Shown one piece after another: positions 26,470-36,898 of a stretch of 64,000 nt of DNA. The stretch is from NCBI RefSeq assembly GCF_027941955.1, contig NZ_CP115960.1:992001-1056000 (forward strand), in the 5' to 3' direction. How positions within the stretch are numbered: the stretch's first letter is position 1; each line of letters starts with the position of its first letter. The notes below the pieces were generated by a model, which saw only the letters and a list, made by a program, of their open reading frames with translations, did no database searches and had not been told where the DNA came from. Source of the DNA: Sphingomonas sp. 7/4-4 (lineage in GTDB: Bacteria; Pseudomonadota; Alphaproteobacteria; Sphingomonadales; Sphingomonadaceae). The position numbers were made by a program, and so were the translations under genes.

Positions 26470-27456
26470 ATGGACGGAATTCGCGTCGGCAAGAGAGTGA
26501 TCGGAGCACAGGCGCCGGTAACCGTGGGCTGGGAGAACATCCCCAGGGTGGAAGGTGGCCCGGTGAAGCAGTTCATCTTCACCTGGTTCCAGCCCACCAT
26601 GTTGTTCGCGCTGATCGCATTCTGGTACTATGCGCCCAATTCCATCGCCAAGGCATCGACCGCGATCGGTATCGGCATCGGCTTCAAGGTGCTGCTGCTG
26701 GGGCTCGAATGGGTGAACCCGCGCTACGCGAGCTGGCGCCTGACCTGGAAGGAACTGGTCACCGACCTGTTCTATGTCGGGCTCGGCTATACGCTGCTCC
26801 GCCTGGCCGACAACTATGTTGGCGACGGTGCCATGATTGAAGCCATCCAGCACTCCTTCGACTGGGACAAGTTCGCGTGGTTCATCGGGCTGCCGCTCCT
26901 GGTGCAGGCCTTCCTGATTTCGTTCACCTTCGATTTCGGCCAGTACTGGATGCATCGCGGCATGCATAACTGGCACCCGCTGTGGCTGACCCACGCGCCG
27001 CATCACTACATCACCCAGTTGAACATCAACAAAGGCGCGGTCGGCAATCCGGTCGAATTGTTCCTGATCGGACTCGGCATCGGCGGATTCTTCGATTTCC
27101 TGCCGCGCGCCGCCCTGCTCGCCGGCTCCATCGGCCTGGCGGTCGGCACCTACCAGCACATCAATGTCCGCTTCAACTCGCCGCGCTGGTGGCGCTTCCT
27201 GTTCAACACCACCGAGCATCACAGCCTGCACCATTCGCAGGACTATGAAGCCAGCCGCAGCAATTATGCCGGCAGCTGGATCGTCATCGACCGCATGTTC
27301 GGCACCTGCGTGGACGGCGAGGCGGAACTGCTCGGGATGGAAGGCGGTCGCCGCATGTCGATCCGCGAGACGATGGTCTATCCCTTCGTAGAAGGCTGGA
27401 AGACGCTCAAGGAACGCTTTGGCCGGCCGGTCGGGATTGCGGTGCCGGCCGAATGA
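26470..27456 (+). CDS. Sterol desaturase / fatty acid hydroxylase family protein (copy 2)
   Basis: A 328-residue membrane di-iron hydroxylase with HRGMH, HAPHH and HHSLHH clusters and about four to five membrane helices. It is a paralogue of the product of 6112-6978, with the same core plus a longer N-terminal extension (MDGIRVGKRVIGAQAP). The ATG at 26470 follows GGGGAC. It is 28 nt behind bioB on the same strand. The substrate (sterol/hopanoid, carotenoid or fatty acid) cannot be decided. Confidence 0.85.
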   Translation: MDGIRVGKRVIGAQAPVTVGWENIPRVEGGPVKQFIFTWFQPTMLFALIAFWYYAPNSIAKASTAIGIGIGFKVLLLGLEWVNPRYASWRLTWKELVTDLFYVGLGYTLLRLADNYVGDGAMIEAIQHSFDWDKFAWFIGLPLLVQAFLISFTFDFGQYWMHRGMHNWHPLWLTHAPHHYITQLNINKGAVGNPVELFLIGLGIGGFFDFLPRAALLAGSIGLAVGTYQHINVRFNSPRWWRFLFNTTEHHSLHHSQDYEASRSNYAGSWIVIDRMFGTCVDGEAELLGMEGGRRMSIRETMVYPFVEGWKTLKERFGRPVGIAVPAE

Positions 27457-27563
27457 GCGACCTGCGTGACATTCGTCGTGTCCAGGCGGGCGCCGCCATG
27501 GCCAGTCGGGCTTGGGCCTCGCCGCCAAGGCAGCATCGCAAGGCTCGCTCAAAAGGAGATCAT

Positions 27564-28162
27564 GTGGGCCTGCGTTTCATCGACTGGATCTGGCAGGTCA
27601 AGGGCAGTTTGGCGCTCGCTCCCGAGCAATCGGGCGACGATGCCTTTGACAAGCTTGCCCCTCTGTTCCGCCAGACCGGCACCAGCCACGAACGGACAAA
27701 CGACACGCTGACTTTCCGGAAGAAGGACCCGGCGGCCCAGGACAAGATGTCCGTTTTCGACAGCGGCGTCTTGCAGATCGAAAAAGGCGCAGCCGGCTCC
27801 GTGCTGCGCTATCGGCTGAGCAGCCGGATATTGATGTTCTGCTTTCTGGCGCCGCTGCTGTTTCTGGGCTTTGCTCAGCTTACCATAGCCCTGAACAAGT
27901 TCGAAAAGCCGACAACCGAAGCATCGGAAAAGTCCGCTAAAAAGGACGTAGTCATTCCGTTGAACCCGATAGACAAGGCTCTAGGCGCACCCGCACCCGA
28001 AAAGCCCAAAAAGAGAAGGGCAAGGACGAGAAAGGCAAGGGTCCCTCGCCTACGCCCGCTTATGTCTTCGCGGCGATCTTCGCCGCTCTCTATGTCGTCG
28101 GACGAGTTCTCGAAGACAGGCTGATCAAGGCGCTGCTCAGAAAGAGCCTGCTGGGCGCATAA
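27564..28162 (+). CDS. Uncharacterised inner-membrane protein, one frameshift
   Basis: From a GTG at 27564 with AAAGGAG 5 nt upstream, about 199 residues: a soluble N-terminal part (FIDWIWQVKGSLALAPEQSG, FDKLAPLFRQTGTSHERTND), one membrane helix (ILMFCFLAPLLFLGFAQLTI), a Lys/Glu/Pro-rich linker, and a second helix (AYVFAAIFAALYVVGRVLE) ending KSLLGA. The frame breaks in the A5 run at 28008-28012; one more A gives the second helix. No family recognised. It follows the desaturase gene by 107 nt and faces the two tRNA genes. Confidence 0.6.
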
Positions 28163-28271
28163 CCCTCACAGACCCAGTTGATCGCCCAGCCGCTCTTCGA
28201 CGGGTTCAGCCTCGACCGGCATGGGCGCTTGGGACGCTTGAAGAGGTCCCGAGCCTCCTGGGAAAGAGATG

Positions 28272-28349
<78 letters not shown>

Positions 28350-28415
28350 ACGTCGGGCCGCTTAGAGCTTCGCGAACCAGGGCACAAGGCATCGAGTGAA
28401 CTATTACGGCGCCGC

Positions 28416-28491
28416 TGGTGGGCCCGGCAGGACTCGAACCCGCAACCTAGCCGTTATGAGCGGCCAGCTCTAACCATTGAGCTACAGGCCC
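28416..28491 (-). tRNA. tRNA with CAT anticodon, probably tRNA-Ile2
   Basis: Minus-strand cloverleaf beginning GGGCCTGTAGCTCAATGG, anticodon loop CTCATAA, T-loop TTCGAGT, CCA encoded at 28416-28418. The short D-loop (AGCTCAATGGTTAGAGC) and acceptor resemble the Ile2 tRNA whose CAT is modified to lysidine more than elongator tRNA-Met, but Met is not excluded. The stop codon of the deacetylase gene lies within its first 10 nt. Confidence 0.85.
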
Positions 28492-29538
28492 CCAGCGCCC
28501 GCGGCAGTAGCGGAGGATGGGGCCGCGCCGCAAGCGGCGTCGAGCAACTCGGCGAGCGATGCCGGCGCGACGCCCAGCCGGGCGAGCAGCCCGAAGACTG
28601 CGTCCCACCAGCGATGGAAGGCGACGAGGTCCGCCGCATCGCGGACATAGGGGTGTGGCCGGGCTCGACCGACGGCGAATGGAAGCTGAAGTTGAGCAGA
28701 CGCGCCCCTCGCCCACCGCCACCCGTACTGCTTCGAGCGCATCGTCGAGCGGCATATCCTCGGGGGTCAGCGCGACACGCGACAGCAGGTTGAGGCGTGC
28801 GGCGATGCCGCGGCCATGCGGCAGGCTGCCAAGCCGGCGGTGGAGGCCCGCGCCGCCGCGGCGCATGGCGCCGGTGAAGACCGTCGTCAGGGGCAATTCG
28901 ACGATCGCTCCGTCGGGGCCGGTGCGGAAGGCGTGGTTCGGGATCGCGGAGAAATCCGGGCCGCCATCGGGCAGATAGTCATAGGCCGAACGCATCGAAG
29001 TATCGGCACGGTAGCCGAGCCGGGCGAGCGCGGCGAAGGTATCCGGGCCGATGCCGTAGCGCCCCGCGCGATAGATCGACGGGCGCGTGCCGAAGACCGA
29101 AGCGATGGTGTTGGTGAGCAAGGCGAGCTTGGCTTCTTCGAGCGCGGCCGGAAGATTACCTGAGAAGCTGTTATAGGCGCTCACTTCCTCTTCGAAGGGC
29201 GGATTCACCCAGGGATGGAGCTGGGTGCCGATTGTCGAGCGGCCATCCTCGATCAGCCGGCGCAATATCTCGACCGAACGTGGACAGGTGGCGATCGGAT
29301 GATCGACCAGCCAGGTGAGCGGGACACCGTGCGCGGCGAAGCGGGCATGCGCCTGAGGCATGGCGGCCATGTGGCCGGTGCCGCGCGCTTCCCGGCTGAA
29401 CGAGGCGCTCCAGTCGAACTCTTCCTCGGTATCGACGAAAACCGCAAAGCGGGTACCGAAGCTTTCGGGCCATTGCACCATCGCGGCGCGCGGCGGCGCC
29501 GGCGGGCGATAGCCCGTGCCGGAATGGCGGTCCCCCAC
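28482..29538 (-). CDS. Polysaccharide deacetylase-like protein, frameshifted
   Basis: A carbohydrate esterase-4-like (NodB-homology) protein of about 350 residues: FAVFVDTEEEFDW is the first Asp region, HPIATCPRS and TQLHPWVNPPFE carry the metal-binding His residues, and RAGRYGIGPDTFAALA is the Arg/Asp segment. The C-terminal quarter is split by two shifts near 28640 and 28700; joined it reads LLNFSFHSPSVEPGHTP then YVRDAADLVAFHRWW. Start may be GTG at 29538 or ATG at 29481. It follows the sensor-kinase gene by 7 nt. Its stop codon lies inside the tRNA-Ile2 gene. Confidence 0.72.
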
Positions 29539-29545
29539 CGTCAGT

Positions 29546-31271
29546 TCAGATCGCCTGGCCCACCTGGCTGTTTACGGCTGCGGGAAGCCGCAAAGTCAAG
29601 ATCGACGGCTCGATCACGAGGCTGCCGCCGAGCTCGCGCGCGAGATTGCGGGCGAGGCGCAGCGCGAAGCCGGTGCCGAGCAAAGTCGCATCCTCACGCT
29701 CGTCGTCGATGCCGAGCACCAGAATCGCCGGGATAATCGGCGAGCGCGCGGGGCCGATCGATCGCCACCGCGACCTTTTGGTCGCTCTCCAGCGCCATGT
29801 TGACGCCGATCCGCTCGCCCGGGCCGCTGGCCGAGACCAGCGTGGCCATCAGCCGCGCGAGCAGCCGCTCGATCGCGCGGCGATCGCCGGTGACGATGAG
29901 GTCCTCGACCGGCAAGGCGATCAACGAACCGCGCAGTTCGAGGAGCGGCGCGAGATCGTCGGCAATCGTCGCGAGCACGGGGCGCAGCGCCACCCGGCCG
30001 GGCACGAGCGCCAGCGCGGCGCTGTCGATCCGCGCGGCGAGATCGAGATCGTCGATCGCGCCAAGCAGTTCACGTGCCTGGCTGCGGATGACGTCGGCGC
30101 GACCGCGATAAACCTCGGAAACGGGCCCGAGCATCTGCGTCTCGATCATCTCGGCGAAACCGGCGATGGCGTTGATCGGGGTGCGCAATTCATGGACCAG
30201 CTGCCGCAGCGATTCGGCGGGCGAGCCGACCGGCACACGCACGGGCTCGGCACGCTCGTCATTGCGCGGGCGCCGCGCAGTGCCGCGATAGCCGGTGAAG
30301 CGGCCGTTGGCGGGATCGAACACCGGGATCGCGGAGATCAGCCAGTCGCCGGCCGCGTCCGAATTGCCCTCGATCTGCATCCGCGCGGTCGAGAAGCCGG
30401 CGCGGCGGCGGAAGGCCCCGGCGGCGATCCCGTCGACCTGCGAGCCGTCGCTTCCCGGCAGATCGATCGAGAGGCCGATCACCGCCGCGCGGCTGACGCC
30501 GTCGACCCAGCGGACCACGCCCTTCTCGTCGGTTTCGAAGCGGAACTGCTCGACGACCGGCGGTGCCGGCGTCGGCACGGCCCCGGCTTCCTCGCGATTG
30601 CGCCAGAACGCGTCGATTCGCGCCACGACTTCGGCGATTTCGAACGGACCCTCGTCCTCGACCTGCGCGGGTTGCGCGACCGAGCGTGCCAGCGCCTCAC
30701 GAGACGCCGCGGCCGAGATCCTCTCGCTGTGGTCCATAATGAGGTTCTGCGCGTCCGGCTCCGCGTCCGCAATCGATCCGGCAGAACTATCCACAACTTC
30801 CGTTGCGCGGGCGTGCTCGACACCGGTTTCCGAGGCCTCGCCGCTGTCCGGCAGCACGAAATCGACCGATCCGAAGCTTTCGAGCGCGCGCTGGACCGCG
30901 GGCGGGAGGTCGCGGCGATTGCGCAGGACCCCGCGTGCGCCGGGGGCGAGATCGGGGAGCAACTGGATCCACTCGGACGCCGAGAGCCGGGCGCTGCGCA
31001 GCACGGGAATCGCGATCGGCAGGTCGTCGCGTGCGAACAGCCGGACCAAAGGCGCCGGCGGATTGGAAAATTCGAGCGCGCGGGCGCTGGCGATCCGCAC
31101 CTGCCGGGGTACTTCGCTCCTGATCGCGCGCAGCGTCGCCATCGCGCGCGTGGCGGGTGGCACGCGGCGGCGACCGATCAGGTCGACCAGCTGACGCCAT
31201 GCCGACTGGACGCCGTAAGGCGTGCCCAGATCCGCCGCGAGCACGGTCTCGAGAGTGTCGTCGAAGCGCAC
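29546..31271 (-). CDS. Sensor histidine kinase with HEAT-like N-terminus, one frameshift
   Basis: About 575 residues from a GTG start. Residues 1-140 are short helical repeats (VPRQVRIASARALEF, APLVRLFARDDLPIA), HEAT-like. A PAS-like middle follows (VVRWVDGVSRAAVIGLSI, ISAIPVFDPANGRFTGYRG), then HisKA with His in LVHELRTPINAIAGFAEMI and a degenerate HATPase. The frame breaks at 29735-29790; downstream the other frame gives LLGTGFALRLARNLARELGG, the kinase G2 region, and ends at 29546. No membrane segment is evident, so it is probably cytoplasmic. Confidence 0.72.
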
Positions 31272-31453
31272 GCGCTTGTCTTGGTCCCCCGGCGCGGAAA
31301 TGCACCGTTCAATAAATTCTTAACGTTCGGGGGTGGCCCTAGGAACAGCCCATTTCGGCACGTCGCATTGTGGGACAATTGCGTTGCGTTGTAATTATCT
31401 TATAGTCTAGCAACCCCTGCATGCAACGAATCCACAATGAAAGAGACGACCTC

Positions 31454-31922
31454 ATGCGATTCGACGATATCGACGTACGGATCCTGGGGCTGCTGCAAGA
31501 TAACGGCCGGATGACCAATGTCGAGCTGGCGGAGCGCGTCGGGCTGACTGCCCCGCCCTGCCTGCGCCGCGTCCGCGCGCTCGAACAGCAGGGCGCGATC
31601 AGCGGATATCATGCCGCGCTCGATCCGGCGGCTTTGGGCTATAACCTCACCGTTTTCGCGATGGTGAGCCTCAAGAGCCAGGCGGAGAGCGACCTGCGTG
31701 CGTTCGAGCAACTGGTGGCGGACATTCCCGAAGTCCGCGAATGCCACATGCTCAATGGCGAGATCGACTTCATCCTCAAGATCGTCGCGCCCGACCTGCA
31801 GAGCTTCCAGCAGATTCTGACGACCAAGCTGACCACTGCGCCCAATGTCGAGCATGTGAAGACGTCGCTGACGATTCTGCACGTCGAAGGCGCTGCCCGG
31901 CGTTCCCGTTCCCGAAATGTGA
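31454..31922 (+). CDS. Lrp/AsnC-family transcriptional regulator
   Basis: About 155 residues. The N-terminal helix-turn-helix is DVRILGLLQDNGRMTNVELA followed by VGLTAPPCLRRVRALEQQG, and the C-terminal RAM/ACT domain includes VRECHMLNGEIDFILKIVAP. The last residues run out of frame near 31875: with one base fewer the frame gives TSKALPGVPVPEM and stops at 31920-31922, the usual Lrp ending. ATG at 31454 follows GAGACG. It is divergent from the sensor kinase and ends at a shared terminator. Confidence 0.85.
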
Positions 31923-31923
31923 A

Positions 31924-31950
31924 AAGGGCGGCATCGCTGCCGCCCCTTTC
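31924..31950. terminator. Terminator between convergent Lrp and TPR genes
   Basis: GGGCGGCA at 31926-31933 pairs with TGCCGCCC at 31938-31945, flanked by AAAA and CTTTC, so it can act in both directions. Confidence 0.8.
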
Positions 31951-31972
31951 CTGCTTGTCGTGGCCGCGTCGC

Positions 31973-33229
31973 TCAGGCGAGCGGCGGGAAGTCGATCGAG
32001 GCCTGCCAGAGCAGCGCCAGATTGGCATGCGCGCCCTTGACCGCCTGGAACGCCGTGCGTGCCTCGTCCTTGCGGCCGAGCGCGCGCAGCGCGACGCCGC
32101 GGTTGAGGTTCACTTCGTCGGCATCGACGCTGCCCTTCTGGAGCGACAGATCGTAGAGCTCGAGCGCGCGGGCATAATTGCCCGAGGCGAGGAAGGCATC
32201 AGCGGTCTGCTGCGCGGTGCGGCCGTCCTTGGCCGACGTCGCCTGCTTGGCGAGCCCTTCGAGCGAGCCTTCCGATTTCACTGCGGTCTGCGAAGCCGTG
32301 TAGGTGCGCTGCGTGTCGGCATCGGCCGCGGGGATCTTGCCCGCCTTGCGGCCCTCGTCGATCACTGCGACGGCCTCCCAGGGCAGGCCCGATTGCTGCG
32401 CGGCGAAGCTGTAATCGGCATAGTCGCCGCGATCCGCCAGCGCATTGGTGGCGCGCATCAACCGGTACAGGTTCATCTTCTCGGTCTTGCCGGTCGCCGC
32501 AGTGCCCTGGCGATAGACCTGGATCGCCCAGCGCCAGTTCTGCACGGTGGGATATTCCGCGATGTAGCGCTTGAGCCAATCGGCCATCGCGGCACGATCG
32601 CCGGTGGCGTTCACGCGCGGAATCGCGAACTTGTACCAATCGACCGGCGGCTTACGGCCGGCGGCCTTGCTCGCCTCGATGGCGCGGTTCACTTCGGCGA
32701 TCGACTCGTTCGGCTTGCCGGTGGCGGCATAGGCGTTGGCGAGCAGGACCGGGAGATCTTCCTGGGTGGAACCAAGCTCGCGCGCCTTGAGCAGCGGCGC
32801 GATCGCATCCGCAGGCTTCTTCTGGGCGAGATATTGCGAGCCGACCATGTAGTTGTAGATCGCACCATAGACCTTGGCCCGATCAGGCGGCGTCTTGGGA
32901 TTGCTGGCGAGGGCGCCGAGCGCCTTCATCTGGCCCGCTTCGTTCTTCTTCTCGAGCTCGAGCTGGAGACGCAGGAAGCCCGAATAATATTTCTCGTCGT
33001 CGTTCGCGGCGACGGTTTCGGCGGCGGTGAGCTGCGTATCCGCGGTGGCGAGGTCCTTGGCCTTCAGCGCGGTCTCGGCAGCAACGGCCGCCTTGCGGAA
33101 CGCGTCGCTCACCTTGAGCTGGGGTTCCGCATTCTTGTCCGCCTTCTGCGCCAGCGCCGGCGCGCTGCCCACGGCGGAGGCGCCCAGCGTCAGCGCGGCG
33201 GCCAGCGCGAGCTTCGAAACGAACTTCAT
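31973..33229 (-). CDS. Periplasmic TPR-repeat protein
   Basis: A 418-residue exported protein with signal peptide (LALAAALTLGASAVGSAPALA) and tetratricopeptide-like repeats throughout: AFRKAAVAAETALKAKDLAT, ADAIAPLLKARELGSTQED, NESIAEVNRAIEASKAAG and, near the end, NYARALELYDLSLQKGSVD with NLNRGVALRALGRKDEARTA. TPR proteins act as scaffolds; no enzymatic domain is present. Intact. ATG at 33229 chosen for the signal peptide; AGGAG lies upstream. Confidence 0.8.
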   Translation of the reverse strand: MKFVSKLALAAALTLGASAVGSAPALAQKADKNAEPQLKVSDAFRKAAVAAETALKAKDLATADTQLTAAETVAANDDEKYYSGFLRLQLELEKKNEAGQMKALGALASNPKTPPDRAKVYGAIYNYMVGSQYLAQKKPADAIAPLLKARELGSTQEDLPVLLANAYAATGKPNESIAEVNRAIEASKAAGRKPPVDWYKFAIPRVNATGDRAAMADWLKRYIAEYPTVQNWRWAIQVYRQGTAATGKTEKMNLYRLMRATNALADRGDYADYSFAAQQSGLPWEAVAVIDEGRKAGKIPAADADTQRTYTASQTAVKSEGSLEGLAKQATSAKDGRTAQQTADAFLASGNYARALELYDLSLQKGSVDADEVNLNRGVALRALGRKDEARTAFQAVKGAHANLALLWQASIDFPPLA

Positions 33230-33433
33230 GTACAACTCTCCTCGTGGGAACGGCATACTGGTCGGCGGCCCCTGTAAATGCCCGGCGCGCGCCGTTCAAG
33301 CGGACGTAGATGAGATAGCGGTGGCAAGGGCGCCCTGAACGACGATTGAACGTCGCTGATCGTTCCGCGACTGGCATTCGATCGGCGATATCGCTTAAGC
33401 TGGCCGTGTTTTACCGGGGGAGGGACCGTTTTG

Positions 33434-34036
33434 ATGTTGGCCATGTTCGCGCTCGCGCTCCAGACGCCCACGCTGGAAGCGGACAATGCCAAAGCCGCGA
33501 TGACGTGCGCGCAGGCGGTGACGATCGTGGACGCCTCGACCAGGACGCCGTTGCAGCTTACCTCGCAATTCACGTATCTCGCGATGCAATCGGTCAAGGC
33601 GAAGCCGGGCACGGGTTCGTTCTTCGATCAGCTCAATGCGCTTTCCGAACAGGCCGGCAAAGGGACCGCACTCACGCCCGAACAGGCAAAGCCGCTCGCG
33701 CCGCTCTGCGATCGCCGCTTTCCGATTGCCCGCGGCAACGCGCCCGCGCGGCTGCCGGCCGATCCGCTTCGGCGCGACATGCTGTGCTTCAGTATGCTTT
33801 CGGTCCTGCAAGGCGCCGCCGAGGAGATCGCAAAGAGCGGCAGCGATTCGGACCTGACGAAGATCAAGGCCGCACTCTTGCCGTTGACCGAAAAGGTGAC
33901 CGACGCTGAGCTCAAGAAGCGTGGGTTCGCCACCGAGGATGCATTCGTCAAAGCACTGGGCGACGAGATGCTCGCGTCGCTGGCGAGCGGCAACCCGCTG
34001 ACCATCGCGGCGGCCTGCGGCGTCACGTTGCGCTGA
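33434..34036 (+). CDS. Uncharacterised protein, probably exported
   Basis: A 200-residue protein with a hydrophobic start (MLAMFALALQ) that is a weak signal peptide, then a mostly helical chain with four cysteines (MTCAQA, LCDRRF, MLCFSM, AACGVTL) that could form two disulphides. No family recognised. It lies between the TPR gene (divergent) and gyrA (same strand, 110 nt downstream). Confidence 0.6.
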   Translation: MLAMFALALQTPTLEADNAKAAMTCAQAVTIVDASTRTPLQLTSQFTYLAMQSVKAKPGTGSFFDQLNALSEQAGKGTALTPEQAKPLAPLCDRRFPIARGNAPARLPADPLRRDMLCFSMLSVLQGAAEEIAKSGSDSDLTKIKAALLPLTEKVTDAELKKRGFATEDAFVKALGDEMLASLASGNPLTIAAACGVTLR

Positions 34037-34053
34037 AGGCAAATTCTCCGTCT

Positions 34054-34079
34054 CACGCGCGCGTGTACGCGCACGCGCG
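34054..34079. repeat. 26-bp perfectly alternating purine-pyrimidine tract (Z-DNA-prone)
   Basis: From 34054 to 34079 every base alternates pyrimidine and purine (mainly CG, with CA, TG and TA steps). The same stretch holds an 8-bp inverted repeat, CGCGCGTG/CACGCGCG, with a TACGCG loop. It lies 67 bp upstream of the gyrA start codon. Confidence 0.7.
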
Positions 34080-34146
34080 GGTTGGCAGGTGGTATCGGGC
34101 GCGCTAGAGCCACATGTAACGTAACAAACTCCGAAAGCGTGATCCT

Positions 34147-36891
34147 TTGACCGACGAGACCCTGCTCGCCGACCCTTCCGATATTACCCCGATCTCGATC
34201 GTCGACGAGATGAAGACCTCGTACCTCGATTACGCGATGAGCGTGATCGTGGCGCGCGCGCTCCCTGACGTTCGTGATGGTCTCAAGCCCGTTCACCGCC
34301 GCATCCTCTATGCCGCGCAGGAAGGCGGCTATGTCGCCGGCCGCGCCTATCGCAAATCGGCGCGCCTCGTCGGTGACGTGATGGGTAAATATCACCCGCA
34401 CGGCGACAGCTCGATCTACGACGCGATGGCGCGCATGGCCCAGGATTGGGCGATGCGGGTGCCGCTGATCGACGGCCAGGGCAATTTCGGGTCGATGGAC
34501 CCCGATCCGCCCGCGGCGATGCGCTACACCGAAGCGCGGCTCGCCCGAGTCGCTTCGGCCCTGCTCGACGATATCGACAAGGACACGGTCGACTTCCAGG
34601 ACAATTACGACGGCTCGGAAAGCGAGCCGACGGTCCTGCCCGCCCGCTACCCGAACCTGCTGGTCAACGGCGCCGGCGGCATCGCGGTCGGCATGGCGAC
34701 CAACATTCCGCCGCACAATCTCGGCGAAGTGATCAACGCCTGCCTCGCTTATATCGAGAATGGTGCGATCTCGATCGAGGAGCTGATGGAGATCGTCCCC
34801 GGTCCCGATTTCCCGACCGGCGCGATCATCCTCGGCCGCAGCGGCTGCCGCTCGGCCTACCAGACCGGCCGCGGCTCGATCATGGTGCGCAGCCGCCACA
34901 CCACCGAGCAGCGCGGCGAGCGGCGTTCGATCGTGCTCACCGAAATCCCGTATCAGCAGGGCAAGAACGCGCTGGTCGAGAAGATCGCCGAGGCCGCGAA
35001 GGAAAAGCGGATCGAGGGCGTCAGCGACATTCGCGACGAATCGAGCCGCGAAGGCGTGCGCATCGTCATCGATCTGAAGCGCGACGCAACTCCCGAAGTC
35101 GTGCTCAACCAGCTGTGGCGCAACACGCCGGCGCAATCGTCCTTCCCGGCCAACATCCTCGCGATCCGCGGCGGGCGCCCCGAACTGCTCAACCTGCGCG
35201 ACATCATCGAGGCGTTCGTCAAGTTCCGCGAAGAGGTCATCACCCGGCGCTCGAAGTTCGAGCTCGCCAAGGCGCGCGACCGGGCGCACATCTTGCTCGG
35301 CCTCGTGATCGCAGTGACCAACCTCGACGAGGTGGTGAAGATCATCCGCGGCTCGCCGAGCCCCGCGGTGGCGCGGGATCGCCTGCTCACCCGTGAATGG
35401 CCGATCGCCGAGATCGCACCGTACATCCGCCTCGTTGAGGCAATCGATACCGAAGTCACCGGCGACAGCTATCGCCTGAGCGAAGTGCAGGTCCGCGCGA
35501 TCCTCGATCTGCGCCTGCATCGCCTCACCGCGCTCGGCCGCGACGAGATCGGCGACGAACTCGCCAAGCTCGCCGAGACGATCGCCGAACTGCTCGAGAT
35601 CCTCGGCAATCGCGCCAAGCTCTACGAAGTCATCGTCGAAGAGCTGACCGCGGTCCGCGATACCTATGCGACCCCGCGCCGCACCGAGATCGCCGCCGCC
35701 GCCGACGGGATCGAGGACGAGGATTTGATCGAGCGCGAGGACATGGTCGTCACCGTGACCATGGAAGGGTATATCAAGCGCACGCCGCTCGACACTTTCC
35801 GTGCCCAGAACAAGGGCGGCAAGGGCCGCGCCGGCATGGCGACAAAGGACGAGGACGCGGTCACGCACCTCTTCGTCACTTCGACCCACACGCCGGTTTT
35901 GTTCTTCTCCACCGAGGGCAAGGTCTATCGCATGAAGGTCTGGCGCCTGCCCGAGGGCGGGCCGGCCACACGCGGACGGCCGATGATCAACCTGCTGCCG
36001 CTGGCGACCGGCGAGACCATCTCTACCGTGCTTCCGCTGCCGGAGGACGAAGCGACCTGGGGCGATCTCCATGTGATGTTCGCGACCGCCAAGGGTTCGG
36101 TGCGCCGCAACTCGATGGACGCGTTCGCCAATATCCGCACCAACGGCAAGATCGCGATGAAGTTCGAGGAGGGATCGGAGGATCGCCTGATCGGCGTTTC
36201 GCTGCTCACCGAGGAGGACGATGTCCTGCTCGCGACGAAGCAGGGCAAGGCGATCCGCTTCGCCTCGACCGACGTCCGCGAGTTCCAGAGCCGCGATTCG
36301 ACCGGCGTGCGCGGTGCGCGGCTGGCCGAGGGCGACGAGGTCATCTCGCTCTCGGTGCTGCGCGGCTTCGACGCGACGCCGCAGGAGCGCGAGGATTACC
36401 TCAAGGCCGCGCCGTGGAAGGAGGGCGATCGCGAGATCACCCTCAGTCCCGAACGGATGAAGGAGTTCGAGGATGCCGAGGAGTTCATCCTCACCGTAAC
36501 CGCCAACGGCTATGGCAAGCGCACTTCGGCCTATGAGTATCGTCGCACCAATCGCGGCGGCCAAGGCATCACCAACATCGTCAGCTCGGACCGCAACGGC
36601 CCGGTGGTGGCGAGCTTCCCGGCACATAATGGCGAGCAGCTGATGCTGGTCACCGATCAGGCGAAGCTGATCCGCACCACGGTGGGATCGGTCCGCGTGA
36701 CCGGACGCAATACGCAGGGCGTGATCCTGTTCCGCGTCGCCGATGACGAACATGTCGTCTCGGCCGCGCGGATCGAGGAGAGCGAGGAAGAGGCCGAGAT
36801 CAATCTCGCCGACGGCGCAGTTGCGGGTGAGCCGACGCCGGATGGTACGACGAGCGAGGATCTGGCCGCGGGGCCGGAGGACGGGCAGTAA
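34147..36891 (+). CDS. gyrA: DNA gyrase subunit A
   Basis: A 914-residue type II topoisomerase subunit that cuts and rejoins DNA while GyrB supplies ATP hydrolysis. Start is TTG (LTDETLLAD as first residues, read as Met). Catalytic Tyr is in RYTEARLAR. The quinolone-determining region reads [13 protein letters not shown], with Ser and Asp at the two classic resistance positions, hence the sensitive form. The C-terminal beta-pinwheel begins after a GyrA-box of the QNKGGKG type. Intact, about 30-40 residues longer than E. coli GyrA because of an acidic tail. Confidence 0.97.
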   Translation: MTDETLLADPSDITPISIVDEMKTSYLDYAMSVIVARALPDVRDGLKPVHRRILYAAQEGGYVAGRAYRKSARLVGDVMGKYHPHGDSSIYDAMARMAQDWAMRVPLIDGQGNFGSMDPDPPAAMRYTEARLARVASALLDDIDKDTVDFQDNYDGSESEPTVLPARYPNLLVNGAGGIAVGMATNIPPHNLGEVINACLAYIENGAISIEELMEIVPGPDFPTGAIILGRSGCRSAYQTGRGSIMVRSRHTTEQRGERRSIVLTEIPYQQGKNALVEKIAEAAKEKRIEGVSDIRDESSREGVRIVIDLKRDATPEVVLNQLWRNTPAQSSFPANILAIRGGRPELLNLRDIIEAFVKFREEVITRRSKFELAKARDRAHILLGLVIAVTNLDEVVKIIRGSPSPAVARDRLLTREWPIAEIAPYIRLVEAIDTEVTGDSYRLSEVQVRAILDLRLHRLTALGRDEIGDELAKLAETIAELLEILGNRAKLYEVIVEELTAVRDTYATPRRTEIAAAADGIEDEDLIEREDMVVTVTMEGYIKRTPLDTFRAQNKGGKGRAGMATKDEDAVTHLFVTSTHTPVLFFSTEGKVYRMKVWRLPEGGPATRGRPMINLLPLATGETISTVLPLPEDEATWGDLHVMFATAKGSVRRNSMDAFANIRTNGKIAMKFEEGSEDRLIGVSLLTEEDDVLLATKQGKAIRFASTDVREFQSRDSTGVRGARLAEGDEVISLSVLRGFDATPQEREDYLKAAPWKEGDREITLSPERMKEFEDAEEFILTVTANGYGKRTSAYEYRRTNRGGQGITNIVSSDRNGPVVASFPAHNGEQLMLVTDQAKLIRTTVGSVRVTGRNTQGVILFRVADDEHVVSAARIEESEEEAEINLADGAVAGEPTPDGTTSEDLAAGPEDGQ

Positions 36892-36898
36892 TACTAAC

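Noticed and set aside
31923-33277. Continuation of the Lrp frame to 33277
   Set aside because: It runs antisense through the TPR gene, whose signal peptide and repeats are clear; Lrp proteins are about 150-160 residues.
33628-36753. Long 1041-codon minus-strand frame opposite gyrA
   Set aside because: It mirrors the GC-rich codon use of gyrA, has low-complexity His/Arg/Asp-rich composition and no domain.
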